Origin: Rhodamnia argentea | Lineage: Eukaryota; Streptophyta; Magnoliopsida; Myrtales; Myrtaceae | NCBI RefSeq assembly: GCF_020921035.1 | Contig: NC_063150.1 | Span: forward strand, 8,742,001 to 8,806,000 | Length of the DNA: 64,000 nucleotides | Direction: 5' to 3' | Shown here: in pieces, positions 46,149 to 58,268 of the stretch | Position numbering within the stretch: the stretch's first letter is position 1 | How the letters are laid out: every line of letters begins with the position of its first letter | The notes under the pieces: generated by a model | Told to the model about the DNA's origin: nothing | Seen by the model: the letters and a program-made list of their open reading frames with translations, nothing else | The model's database searches: none | Made by a program: the position numbers and the translations under genes

Positions 46149-47327
46149 ACTGCAGGCATTTTGTCTGCAGTAGTAGCCTGAAGAATTGCTATTATGTTGA
46201 TCTTGCATTAAGTTCCTCTCATTAATCTACAGTCAATCAAACCCCATTCTCATTTTGACAATGCTTCTTAGTTCATACTGTAATATCCAGGACGCGGGAA
46301 TGCACTACAAAGTTCCGTTCCAGAGTTAGGGAATGAAAGAAAGGAAACATAATATGCACTCTCTGCTCTTAGTAACATCAAGATTCAAGGCTCACTTTGA
46401 CAATCCAGTTCTTGGTGAGTCCTAAGAGGGGAAGCAGGACTTTCCTCTCGAGTTCAGGAGATGGCGAATACCGGAAACAATATTACTGCACTCTGCTTGA
46501 CATGGTTAAATCTGCCCTCGGGGCACGGCAGGGAAATTGGAAAAACGTACTGTCCAGGCACCTTTGAAAAGATTCCTTAAAACAATCATTTTAGCTTAGT
46601 GTCCGAACACATTTTAGGTAAGTTGGCGGCCATTGACTGCTCCCTAACATGTTGCATTCGGTCCAATCTCAGTCGAAAGATTAATCTGATGCATTTGCAG
46701 ATCAGATTGCGCGTTAGCGCTTGTCCATCAACCACCCATCTTTCTGTAGGTCATCTGAAAATTTGGCCAGACCCTTGTCGATCTGCTGCTACAAATAACC
46801 TCTGCCTCTCCCTTTCGTATGTCCGCGACTTACTTTGTAATAAATTCTTCTTTTGCATGAGGGTCATCTCTCGTTCGCTGCTGTGTCGTTGTCAACTTGA
46901 ATTTTGTGAGCTTCCCTCGGCAATTTGTTGGATGATGCATGACTGGTGAAGCCCCTCGTTGCCGAGCACTCCAACACATGCTTAAATTTTCCTGGGATTT
47001 GCTATTCAAACCACACGGCAGGACATGGAGTATTATTTGTGTAACATCATGGGCTTAAAACAAAAAATTTTGACTGAAATGCCGAAGCCCATGTTCAAAA
47101 TGGCCACAACTGAGCCCACCTTCACTTTCCTTCGATAGGTTATGCTTGTGGCCTTGGTGGGCGTAGAAGTAACAGCAACACATGGGCGACAAAAACGAGG
47201 AAAAGGAAGAGAGAGAAATTTTCACATGTACTCGTTTCGGACGCCCCGATAAGCCGAATTGATTCGATTCCCTAATGCCGGGTAAAGATTCTGAGCCCTT
47301 TATCTGTACAATCGGAATAATTCGGGG
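46149..47327. other. Intergenic, no gene seen
   Basis: Likely 3' UTR of the small gene, then unremarkable sequence. A 116-codon frame at 46599-46949 lacks any recognisable feature. Confidence 0.45.
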
Positions 47328-47998
47328 CTACGAGTGTTATAACCTTTATACGGCACTCACTTCAATATCATGACTTTTTTTTTTACTCATTTGAGTGCCA
47401 TAATTTTGAAAAATTGACCACTTTAAGTGCTATCGATTACGTGGACACCGAAAAAGCTAATGTAACACCGACAAAATGAATATGCAGATGGATTTTTTCA
47501 TAATTTTTTTGTATTTATCGCAATTTTTCTTTTTATTTTGGTTTTTTGCTCCATTGGCCGGTGAGGGTCATCGGCGACCCTAGTGGCGAGGGCCACCTTG
47601 CCCTAAGCCGACGGGGCCGCGACGACCCTCGCCCAAGGTCGTTGCCTAGGGCCGTCGTGGCCCCGCTTGCCCGAGGCGACCTCGCTCCCGGGCCAGGTGA
47701 TCGTGGTCGGTGAGGGTCGCCGGCGACTCTCGCCGACCAAGGTGGAAAAAGCAACAAAAATAAAATAAAAAGAAAACTATCAAAATAAAAAAAAGAAAAT
47801 ATTTTAGAAAATATCTAAAAAATTTTAAAATATCCACTTGTCACTAAAAAATAATTAATTAATTAATAAAAGTCCACGTATGACGATTTGCCAGAAGTGG
47901 TACTCAAGTAAACAATTTTCTTCCGATGTGGCACTCAAGTGAGTGAAAAAAATTATGGCACTCGAGTTAGCGCCGTACAAAAGTTATGTCATTCATAG
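47328..47998. mobile_element. TIR element (CTAYGARTG family) with GC-rich core, about 670 bp
   Basis: The left end CTACGAGTGTTATAACC and the right end read inward CTATGAATGACATAACT pair over about 35 bases, continuing as TTTATACGGCACTC and TTTGTACGGCGCT. Inside the ends GAGTGCCATAA-type motifs recur in both orientations. The core (47550-47740) is GC-rich, with GGTGAGGGTC, GCGAGGGCC and CTCGCC, like the cores of the GGGAAAA family. No transposase. Confidence 0.65.
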
Positions 47999-50301
47999 TG
48001 TACTTACCTAGAGTAATTCTCGAAATTAGGTCATATTTGAAGTTAAGTAAATTTTGAACTGTGAGATGTGTGTAAGGGATAATAATGAAAATTCTCTATG
48101 AATGAGTTTAATCGAGAGTTTGTTAGAATAGTGTTCGACTTGGATAATGATATTTTTTTTTATTAATTAATAGGAATACAAATCCGCCGATTCGAGTTAC
48201 CTTCGTACGTTTGTACTCAGCTTATTTCTTCTTTGATTTTGTAAAACTCATCTGTTGAAGTGATAGAAAGATATATTAAGAGTTAAAGAGATATTACATT
48301 GTTTGATATTTCTTTGAAAAGGAAAAGTGGTTCTTATGGCATATTGAATGCATAAAACTAATTTGAGCATTTACTAATTTTTGTCTTTTTAAATGAAAGT
48401 ATCCATTGATTATTGTTTAAACTATTTACCCGTGAATGGTTTGCAAAACCTTGTTATGAAATAATTACGAAAAGCTCTTATCTTTACATATAATTTATAA
48501 CAGGCTATATGTTTGACGAATGGAATTGTGAAAATTGGTATGATTTGGTTAGGGAACTTAAGTATTGAAACCGATTCTAGATTTGATTGGGGTTTGTTGG
48601 AGAATGTTGCTAGTGGATTAAGTTCATGTCGATATAATTGGAATCTATTGAGGGATAAGTATGCATATTATTACCAGGGCATCCTTCTAGGCCAAACCAT
48701 CAGCTATATAAGTGGAGACCTAGTCAAGGGACCTTGGTTGCCTTTGTCACGAGATTAAGCATGGCCATAGTTATATATTGAGCATTAAATTAGTCGATAG
48801 ACTGAACCATTAACAGTTGATTTAATAGAGATTAATCAATGGAATGGACCGATGATGTTTGATTTCTTATTGTTGATCTGATATGTAAAAAGTTATGTAG
48901 TGAAAAGGATATACCTGACTTTTGATATTTTACGTATATTGTAAGCTAAATTTGAAATTGATGAATTATTGTATCGTTTTATAAAAAATGCATGTGAATG
49001 TTTGATCTACTTAGAATAAATGTACTCATTAAGCTGTGGTTACTTACCCCATTCATTTCAATTTTTTCAAGGTTCTTCAACTAGCGACGAGTAGTACGAG
49101 AGCGATATCGTCGAGGAATGTTTGGTAGTAGGGTTGTGGGAATAAATTCATATAGTTGGAATGTCTGAAATGGTATCTGTTAAGGTTTAGTTTTTTAGTT
49201 TGGAAAAATATATATTGTTGATCCTGTATCTAGATTATTGTTCGATCCTGTATCTAAATTATTGTTCTATCATATACTGATACCCATAATAGATTAACGT
49301 TGGTTATGTTTGAAGCTGCGCCCTTTAGGCGAGAAGACGGTCGTATCATCTCCCCTGTTCTGGTAGGATTCTGGGGGTGACAATTTCGAATTGAAGCTTT
49401 ACATTTTCTATGCATAGCATCTTTGGGTGTTGGAACAGCCAACGACTGCTTGTCAGGCACTGGTCAACAAGTTTTACAAACCATTTAGCATCTACAGCAA
49501 TCTTTTTGGTGACTGAGATGGATGTGAGATGCATGCAACTTCTAACCTCATCAATGCAAGCCGAGGCCAGCTTTCCGTTTAGGCCAGAAGTCAGTTCTTC
49601 ATAGTTGAACTCAGTAAGGAGTTTGCCGCAATTCACTACCGGCATGCTGAAGCTAATAACCATGAACCAGGAAAGGAAATAGCAGAAAGGGCCAGATTGG
49701 TTTCACTCGATTTTGGCATTTCACGGCTACAGCTTAATGTCAAACCGAGGTTTTTCCCTCTCTTAAAGCAAGCCAGTGCCCCAGTTTTACCATCTCGGAA
49801 ACTCAGACGCGAAAAAAGGGGGATATCTCGACATTCCGGTTCACCTGATGCTGTACCAGGAATGATCGTCTCCTTAAAGAGTCAATATCTTAGAAATAGA
49901 CTGTTCCATTGTCTTGAATAGTAGACTGAATGACTTGAAATGCAATTGCTGATAAAGATAGATAACATAGTAGATCCAAAACATGCGAAAGCTGGACTAT
50001 GTGTGATTAGCTCCATACTCATTACATACTATGGCAGAGGAAATACAAAGAAAGTACTTATTCTTGTAGGTGTTAACCAACTGAAACTGCCATGTGAATG
50101 ACTACACAGGAATCCAAACAGTCAATGGCTGCTTCTGCCTGAAATAATATGACTTGGCAGAAGCAAAGCACAAATGCTAACAACATTTCAGGGGGTTTCC
50201 AATCACATCAGATACCCGACTCGATGATCACGAAATACCTACCTTTCGGTCCTTGCGATTACCTTTAGCTGCAGGAATCAAAGACCAGCCGAATCGAGAA
50301 A
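47999..50301. other. Intergenic, gene-poor
   Basis: AT-rich. Short frames at 48513-48758 and 49346-49663 (minus) show no domains. No element borders were recognised. Function, if any, is not visible. Confidence 0.4.
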
Positions 50302-50604
50302 TTAGTACTGAAGGAGTCCTCCGAAGCTACCTTTGGAGGCGAAACCGGTTAAGAAGAGCGCATAAGAATCCTGGAAACTGAACAGACGTCCCATCTTAAC
50401 CTTGGCCTCGAACTTCCTTCCTTTCTTGATGGCTCGCCGGTGTCTTGGCAGCGTCAAATTGTCATCAGAGTACTCCGGTTCTTCTTTGATTGTTGCGAGC
50501 TTCGTCTTCAGTATCACCTCTATGTCCTTCTGCGACTCGGTCCTCAGGGTCTTCCTGCTTGTGCAAGGCACCGCCCTCCACATCCTCCTATAAGCCTTCC
50601 TCAT
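50302..50604 (-). CDS. Hypothetical small basic protein
   Basis: One exon of 100 residues with ATG 50604: MRKAYRRMWRAVPCTSRKTL, SQKDIEVILKTKLATIKEEP, YSDDNLTLPRHRRAIKKGRK and a C-terminal GRLFSFQDSYALFLTGFASK. The amphipathic, charged composition is unlike random intergenic frames here. No family is recognised; it may be a gene, a last exon, or chance. Confidence 0.35.
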   Translation of the reverse strand: MRKAYRRMWRAVPCTSRKTLRTESQKDIEVILKTKLATIKEEPEYSDDNLTLPRHRRAIKKGRKFEAKVKMGRLFSFQDSYALFLTGFASKGSFGGLLQY

Positions 50605-52479
50605 TTCAAACCCCCCGAAATGTCCAACTCTCGAAATTTTTCGATGTATCTTTTCTTCAATTCATCAACCTATCGATGTCCCTCTCACAGCTAATGCAAC
50701 ACATATCACAAGCCTTTTTTGGGATTCTAAGTATTGCTTGTCCTTATAAATGGGATGATATACGGATGTGAGCATATGAATGGTTTATGAATTTGGTTGG
50801 AGAGGCAATGTCCGGGCAGACCAGAGAGGGTGGCTACTGGCTACCGTGAAAAAGCTAATGGCTTTACAGCGATGGTTCAATCATCATGGCCATTTCTTTA
50901 ATCAGCCTTATGTCCACCCACCAAACCTGTCCTCGTTAAAGACACAATAAAGAAGACGATGTTCCATTTTCTTTCTGTAGACACGCATATCTGTTTTGAT
51001 CCCCCTGTCCTGCTTCAACATGTATGAAGTTGTTTCCTGGAAACCCACTCATGGAAGGACAGCATTCTTCCATTGCTGAATATCAGCTGAGTGTCGAAGG
51101 AAGCATTGACACTATTATTAGGATTCGGCGCACAACCACAACGAAATATAGCGTAAAAACGATAAAGAGAAATTATAATACAAGGTTTATCTTGGTTTGC
51201 TTTTAAACTAAGGCTACATTCAGCAAAAGATGCCACTATAATTAGCATATCGCACATTTTTATTACACCACTCAATTACAAAAGAAAACGAGTATATATA
51301 GCTAGGACTATTCGTGAGCCCAAACAAACTACTAATAAAATATGGTCTCAAATTAGAAAAGCCCTTTGGCGGCTCGAGGAGCGACACCACGAGCTTTCGC
51401 CCACTCACGATGGAGCGTGACCCCATGCTTTCCTGTTAACAAGAAATATGAACCACACTCCAACAATTACTAACATGAGCAAGTAAGCAAAGAACATGAT
51501 ATGCAAAACAGGGCGCAAACAGGACTACGGTGACATGCCTAAACATGGATTAGTGATGTTACCATCATAAGATGAACATGAAACGTGGATTAGTTGGTTC
51601 CTTAGTTTAAGGAAACGTGAGAGAGAACATGAGAAGCCCGTCCAGGCAGCAAATGCTCACATGGAATCAGGATATCTTCTCAACCAAGACATGAGACAAG
51701 ATAAGGCATCAGGCATTTTAATAAGAGGGTGCAATTACCTACTTTGCACCTGAAGAAGAATATTCCACCACCAGCTTAAAGTAAAAGAGAATAGGTGATG
51801 CCTTTCTTGCATTGCCAACTCTTACGTGGTCAATGAAGTGATGGTTTTGCGATTCTATGATCTCACAATCCCCGTGCCACACGTTTTATTTTTTTTTAGC
51901 TAATCAATTTGAAGTTGTCCGTCACGTTTCAAACTAAGCAATTATTCGTTACCACGTCGCAAAGGCATAAGTGTCGCCGGCTGAAGTATCAAAGTTCGTC
52001 ATTTGGTAATGAATGCACTAAGAAAACTCGTGTTTATAATATGATCGCGGGGGCTGAGATTGATTCTAGGCATGTATGGAAAAATAAGTATCAGTGATTC
52101 TTGTCACCTTTTTATATCAAGAACAAGATTTGCAAAGTAGTTAAAAAAAAAAAAATAAACGTGTTGTCGTAACAGTAACTTATCATTTTTTTCATGATTG
52201 TTTTTCAAATATTCTAGTCAAAACTGGCGAGATTAACTTCCAATTTAAAATGGACGAGGTAAGATGTCTGAATCTAAAATCCAACTCAAATAGACCTCCT
52301 TGAATTTTAATATAATAGATTCCTCAAGCGTGCTCTTTATGATTTTATTATATATATCTTCTCACACGATCTTTATGATTTTACTATATATATCTTCTCC
52401 CCTATCCCAAACAAGAAATTTAATACGATATTTTTTTTTTGGTCGGAAATATGATATTAAATGTGCGTTTATATCACGG
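50605..52479. other. Intergenic, no gene seen
   Basis: AT-rich, without recognisable coding or element ends. Confidence 0.4.
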
Positions 52480-52700
52480 AAAATTAGAGATTTGAAAAAT
52501 ATTTTTCGAAAAATGATCGATTACATCTCTTACAAAAATGAATAAATAAATAAAAATTCATTACCCACTAAAATAATTGTGCATAACTCGTTGTTCACAA
52601 TGAATACAATTTCCGTTGATTAATTTTTCTAAGCAATATAACCAATTTTCTTTGAAAATTTATTTTATAAATCATTTATTTTGCGTGAAACAAACGGACT
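52480..52700. mobile_element. AT-rich MITE-like repeat, copy 2
   Basis: Shares GAAAAATATTTTTCGAAAAA-type motifs and the ending ATTTTGCGTGAAACAAACGG with the repeat at 40200-40690. Borders are approximate. Confidence 0.4.
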
Positions 52701-53259
52701 CTAAGTATGTCGAAATCGATCTACTAAGTCAATTTTTTTTTATTAAAGAGTGTCTCGCGAGTACTTGCTCGGCAATCGATTGAGCAAATTTAGTATGGTG
52801 CGCAATCAGCGCCGCAAGCGCTAATTAACACATAGTATGTGCTAAATGGTCCATTAACATGTGATGGGATTACGATAGGGACACCCGGCAATCAAAGGTG
52901 CCACCTTTTGCCCCATCAAATGAACAGAGAACTCCGATTAATCATTGACAGACCCTCTTGCTCATAGGCGTCGGAAGTTATCGCCAGTAAGAAAAACTCT
53001 GGCCACGACATCCCTACCGAAGAAATCGACGTCACCCTCTCCATTTCTAGTTTTTCCCTCCCTCAGAAACACGCACAGCACACGATTCTGTCCGAATCCT
53101 CAACTGGGTGTTTGTCGTTTCATCGTTTCTCTCGTTTGTTGTCCGGCCGCAACCGATTTGGATGAGTGCATACAGTTGTCCACACGAATGGTACGTTCTG
53201 GATTCTGTCTTTCGTCCACCCCATTCGGTTTTAGATTTTGGGCAATCCTTTGATTGTTG
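52701..53259 (+). other. Upstream region of the CVFCF-motif gene
   Basis: No conserved frame. A frame at 52945-53253 precedes the gene but has no recognisable domain; it probably covers promoter and 5' UTR. Confidence 0.35.
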
Positions 53260-53715
53260 ATGTCAGTTCCTGATAACGAGATATTTGATTCTGGTGGTAA
53301 CGTCGTCGTGGATGTTGATAATGTTGACGATGGAGAGAACAAGGATGATTATAAGGGTGATGGTGGTGGAGACGGTGGAGTTGGGGTCTCTGTCACGCGT
53401 AAGAATGATCGGAAGGAAGAGAGGGGTTATGGGTGTACGCCACGATGGAATCTTGCCAAGGTTAAGAAGGCTTTTGGGTCTTCATCCAACAAGAAATCGT
53501 CGAGACGACGCAGCAGAAGGAACGACAAAGGTTGTGTTTTTTGCTTTAGCAGGCCCAAAACTCTGGAATCGCCGGCGGAGTCTCATTTGAGCGATCCCAA
53601 CGATGCGGCTTTCACGCATGAGATGCTGAGGGATTTGTTGGAAAGGAATGATTTTTACTGTAGGGAATGCAATCCCCACTTGTACGTCCATTTCGCTTCC
53701 TGTGAGCATAGATAG
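53260..53715 (+). CDS. Uncharacterised plant protein with CVFCF / TLESP / NDFY-ECNPH motif
   Basis: 151 residues: an acidic, Gly/Asp-rich N-terminus (NVVVDVDNVDDGENKDDYKG), GCTPRWNLAKVKKAFG, a basic KKSSRRRSRRNDK stretch, then KGCVFCFSRPKTLESPAESH, LSDPNDAAFTHEMLRDLLER and NDFYCRECNPHL. The last three blocks match a conserved plant family of unknown function in which a short tail normally follows CNPH. Here the end is YVHFASCEHR, which may be altered. ATG 53260 is the first Met in frame. The following 1.7 kb looks like decayed coding sequence, so this locus may be partly degenerate. Confidence 0.65.
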   Translation: MSVPDNEIFDSGGNVVVDVDNVDDGENKDDYKGDGGGDGGVGVSVTRKNDRKEERGYGCTPRWNLAKVKKAFGSSSNKKSSRRRSRRNDKGCVFCFSRPKTLESPAESHLSDPNDAAFTHEMLRDLLERNDFYCRECNPHLYVHFASCEHR

Positions 53716-55478
53716 TGAAGGCAAGTTTTTCGATGGATTGTTTGTATTTCTGTACCTCGACCATTGTTGCGGAGGAGGTTGTGGAAAGTCTTCAATCAGA
53801 GGTATGCAAGATTGTTGAGATTATCGAGTTCGTGATCACCATGTTGGTTCTGATTCTTCCAAAAGTGATGGCAATTGGGTTGTGAATGAAATTGTGGTTG
53901 GGTATTATGGCGATGAGGTTGGCTCATCGGTTTATCAGATTGGATGGATATTCACAATTCTCGATCATGTGATGAGTTGCCGAGTCATTAGGCCTCTTGC
54001 TTGGTCTGCACTTTTGGCTTTGGTTCTCGATTCGTCCTTCTGGAGGTGCTATGAGATTGGTTAAGGATTGTATAGTTGAAAGGAAAACTCAGGGCTGAGA
54101 AAATCAGTCTCTGAAAAGTTTATGGTGGATTGCCACGTCAATGTGAAAGAATTGAATTCATTGTATTCTTTTCCAATTGTAGAGCTATACTTTTATACAG
54201 AGGAGAATGAGCATACTTCTGCCAATGTATACTTGAGGAAATTCTTGTTTGTAAGACTTTTGGATCAATACTGCAGTGGGAAAGACTTCTACATCCGGTG
54301 GGTTGGTTCAGCAGTTTGTTTGTTGCTTTGTTTATCTACGTTTTCTAACTTCATACCACTTTCTGATTTCTAGAGTCCTTCCAAGGGTTTCCATTCCCTA
54401 TATTGTTTTAGCCGGGGGTTTTGTGTCTTATTGGAAGTTCCAAATGGACGAGATGAAGTGTCACTCTATCTCGACCCCCTCATTCAGCTTCCATGCAACA
54501 ATTGATGAGACCATGCGTTTTAATATTGATTTAGCTAGTGCTCAGGGATAAGACTCTTGGTGATCGGCTGAAATTAGCGGCTGCCAACCGTGCAAAACAA
54601 TGTCTTTCTATATGCCTTCGCTGGGATGGTGTGGCTACCGACAGATGAGAATGGATGGCGTGGTTGACAGGTGACTGCAATTTATCTTACTCTTGCTGTT
54701 TCGCTTAGTATTAGAAACTGCACATTCGGATGCATACGCATCTAGTACCAGAAATTACTGTTTATCGAAAGAACAACGCAATAGAGAGTTGCTCTTATAA
54801 GAACCTTAGTCAGCATGCTTTGCTCCTGAGGCTCATAAACCATAAGCACTCGAAATAGACTTTTAGAAATATAAAGAGAATCCCATGTTTCTGAACTGGG
54901 GGTAGCTGGTGCTTGCAGAAACTGACTGGTTTCTTCATTGCAGATTACTTTCTGTTCCGTGTACCTGGAAGATTTTCCTGATGGTTTTCAGCCCGAGCTT
55001 GTTTCATTTCGGGTACGGTGAAAAAGGAAAGAAAAACAGAGGTTGAAACTAAAGTAAAACTAGAAGAATGCGTTGTCGTAGAGATCGATAAGTTGATCCA
55101 AAGCAATCTTCGGAGCATTTGAGAGTCAATTCATTCTGGGAATTGCATCATCCTTTTCCCTCATTTTTACATTATCCTAGTCGATCAAATGCGTAGGTAG
55201 CAGGATGCAATTCTTGTCCGGTAAAGATGGAAACAAACGGCAGTAATGGAATTCTCTACGATGAAAGGAACAAAACGACTTCTCTATCTAAAGTGGCATC
55301 CCGAGCGAAAAAAATATTTGATCGAACTCGAAGATGGCAGATTCTTCATTCTCACGACATGATAAAGAATGATCTTCCAGGATCAAAACTCGAACATAAG
55401 AACCTGTGCAGTTGGCTCATCACTGTGCCTGGGCTTAATGTCATCCAAGCAGTAGCATTTGCTTCTTCTCTCAGTTAA
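53716..55478 (+). pseudogene. Coding-like but disrupted stretch, family unknown
   Basis: Several frames read like protein but are broken by stops: KSDGNWVVNEIVVGYYGDEV about 53865-53925, VELYFYTEENEHTSANVYLR about 54179-54238, SIPYIVLAGGFVSYWKFQMD about 54393-54452, and a clean 83-codon frame at 55227-55478 (KVASRAKKIFDRTRRWQILH and ITVPGLNVIQAVAFASS). I cannot assign a family. It could be a decayed gene, unrecognised exons, or chance. Confidence 0.3.
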
Positions 55479-55480
55479 TA

Positions 55481-56593
55481 AGGGCATGTTTGGTAACGTT
55501 TCCATTCCAAAAAAGTGATTCTAATTAGAATCGATTTTTTGGATTCTGTTCCCTAGATGAATTTTAGAGAATCAAAATGCATTTGGCAACTGTATAAAAT
55601 TTCCGTTCCTGAAACAGAAACACGTTTAATAACTGTACAAAACTTCTATTCTAGGAAATAATTTCTCTCCTAATTTTTTTATTTAAATCAAATAATTACA
55701 TAATCACATTTGATGATTTTCCTCAAACCCCACAAGTACGATCTTTTTGTACCATGACATCTTTTTGGTCAAAATAAGGATGCTTCATATTTGTTCCTTG
55801 GAAAGATAATACATTAAAATTGTTATTTTTCCATACTTCTCTTGAGGCTATGCATATGCCAAGAATGAAAGAGGTAACTCTGATTATCTTTTATTGCTCA
55901 TAATGAATAAAATCAATCACCACCACATAGGTGGCTCGGTTTTATCCTTGGATACTATGCGGATGGTCATTGATGTAGCATGGTACTCCGCCAATAAATC
56001 AGGCAAGGCTTAGAAAAAATTGAAAGGCAAAATCACTAAAAACAAGATTGGCCAGTTCAATGACTAATTTCCTACTTTTTGAGATTTTTTTTTAAATTTC
56101 AAGACTTTTTGGAAAGATTTGCCCATGAGGGGTAAATTCATCATTTGGAAGAAATCGAAAGGCAAAATCTTCAAAAATAGGATTGGCCAATTGAAATAAA
56201 CCATCTCCTAATTTATGAGATTTTTTGGGAATTTTTTATGATTTTTTCCAAATTTTCCTTTTTTCAGATTTTTTAATCATTTTCTTTTTTTTAATTTTTT
56301 TTATTAATTTCCGAAATTTTTATTAAAAAAATTATCCAAACCGGGTCGGATTGACCTAGGTCATGCCTTGCGGGCGCCCGACAAAAGTAAAAAAAGACTA
56401 TCATTGCCTTTTTTATTCTCAAAAGTGTTCTTTTTTAAGATAAACAACTTTTTTTGTTTCTTATTTTTTATACAAAAGTGTTCCCGAGAGCAGAATCCAA
56501 ATCAGAATTATTTGCGTTATCAAATATATTTCTAATTCTTTTTTATTCCGGAAAATAGAAATAGAAGAACACAAACGTTACCAAATAAGTCTT
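55481..56593. mobile_element. hAT-like inverted-repeat element, about 1.1 kb
   Basis: The left end AGGGCATGTTTGGTAACGTT and the right end read inward TAAGACTTATTTGGTAACGT share TTTGGTAACGTTT and further patches (AATTAGAAT, TTTCTATTT). AT-rich inside, no transposase. No clear target duplication. The left end directly follows the stop of the frame at 55227-55478. Confidence 0.6.
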
Positions 56594-57013
56594 AAGAATT
56601 CAAATGAGTCCCAGCATTGGCAAGACTTTTAGAGGGCGACGCCACCGACCCATCAATGTTGCTTAAAAGTGCAAATGATTGATCCGTGATCGCTCCATCT
56701 TTCCCAAACTAGTCAAGTACTAAACCTCAGACTCCGAAGAGCTGAGCAGAGCTGATCTCCTCATCTGCACGTGTCCTGTTTGATCTCCACCAGGGGCACA
56801 CTCTCTTCCCATGAGCCACCATAGAGGACAGACCAGATCATGGGACACTAAAATCAAGTAAAGACATATGTAATGCCAGAAAATCCTTATCCACAAGGAC
56901 ACAAGGGAATTTTTTAGCTATGCTAGGCTAGACACCAACAAGTGTCTTTTCTTGACATGGTGTTTGGACAAATTTTTAGGAGGTGAAGAAAATTTAGGTG
57001 TAAGATGATAAAA
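56594..57013. other. Intergenic, no gene seen
   Basis: Nothing recognisable between two transposons. Confidence 0.5.
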
Positions 57014-57139
57014 GGGTCGCGCTATTTTCACTACCATTTTGGACAAAACACTCATTTTTCCAATCAATAAACCTAAATGCCCTTCTCTCTCTTCAATGTA
57101 TTATTTCTTTTTTTATTGTCTTAACCAACATAACTGCTT

Positions 57140-57144
<5 letters not shown>

Positions 57145-57189
<45 letters not shown>
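57145..57189. repeat. (TC)n microsatellite in left arm
   Basis: Uninterrupted TC repeats of about 45 bases. Confidence 0.95.
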
Positions 57190-57191
<2 letters not shown>

Positions 57192-58154
57192 ACTTATCAT
57201 TTTCACAATATAACTGTTAAATTACCCGGAAAAAAAATATTATCCTACCATTCATCATGTTATCACTTTGCCTAGAGAAATTTGTTATTTTTAATTTATC
57301 ACCTCATTTTTTCAATTATAAAATTTATATAAAAAGTTAGAAATTTCTAGTTATAACGGCTTATGAACACACAATTAACTGTGTATTTGTTAAAACTTTA
57401 TTTCAAAGTTGAAAATTCTAAATAAATCTAATTGTCTATTAGATTTTTGACCTTGTGGGTGATTTTACGGAATAAATTTGTAGGTTTCTAAAGTTAAGCA
57501 TTGTTAATTTATGTTTTCTTTCAAGCTTTTCATATTTTAACATGAATTACAAGATGACGTTGAAAAGTTATTTACACATTTTGCACTTTCAAACTCACAT
57601 AAGATTTTTTTAGGGGAAATCTTTTAAGCATATTTTAAAGTCTCGATCCATTTGCTATTGAATATACAATCAACATTAACTACTTCCTTCATAATAGAAG
57701 TTAAACCGTAAGAAATTTTCATGTTTTTTCTTTATGCGTTTATCCTTTTTTAATATTTATGTATGGTCTGAATATAAATATATTTGACATTTGATCACAC
57801 TTTTAACAATTTAACCTTTTTCATATTTTGATCAATTTTCTTTTTCACCTTTTATCAAGATCAGCTAAATAATCAAATTCAATTTTTGACTTTGAAATAT
57901 GGTTTTACTCACACTATTCGGAAAAAAGTCACTTAATTGTATGTTCATAATCTGTCATAAATAGAAATTTCTTATGAATGAAAATGTGGGACCTTAAATT
58001 AGAATTGACAATATTCTCTAGGCAAAATGATAAGAAGATATGGTAAATTAATATATTGATAAACGAGCATTTGTATTGTGAAACTAAAAGACTTGATAGA
58101 AATAAAGGCAATTCTGTGTGTTAGCTCAATAAAAAAAAAAAGAAACAGTAAATT

Positions 58155-58156
<2 letters not shown>

Positions 58157-58196
<40 letters not shown>
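58157..58196. repeat. (GA)n microsatellite in right arm
   Basis: Uninterrupted GA repeats of about 40 bases, the same strand sense within the arm as the left (TC)n when the arms are folded, but at a different homologous position. Confidence 0.95.
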
Positions 58197-58199
<3 letters not shown>

Positions 58200-58268
58200 A
58201 GGCATTTTAGTAAATTGACTGAAAATAGAAGTGCTTCAGTCAAAATGAGAGTGGAAATCGCGTCTTCC

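Larger units (their letters stand above)
57014..58268. mobile_element. Foldback-type TIR element with about 400-base arms, 1.25 kb
   Basis: Left arm about 57014-57440, right arm about 57850-58268. Ends read GGGTCGCGCTATTTTCAC and, inward from the right, GGAAGACGCGATTTCCAC. Interior landmarks pair in inverted order, such as TTGCCTAGAGAA (57270 region) with its complement near 58020, and GAAATTTCT with TTATGAACA near 57345 and 57950. Flanks TGATAAAA (57006-57013) and TAATAAAA (58269-58276) match in 7 of 8. Each arm has a (TC)n tract. No transposase. The ends resemble those of the element at 2912-4037. Confidence 0.75.

Noticed and set aside
47999-50301. Gene-poor stretch checked for old LTR-type elements
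   Set aside because: No paired terminal repeats, primer site or recognisable polyprotein fragments were seen.
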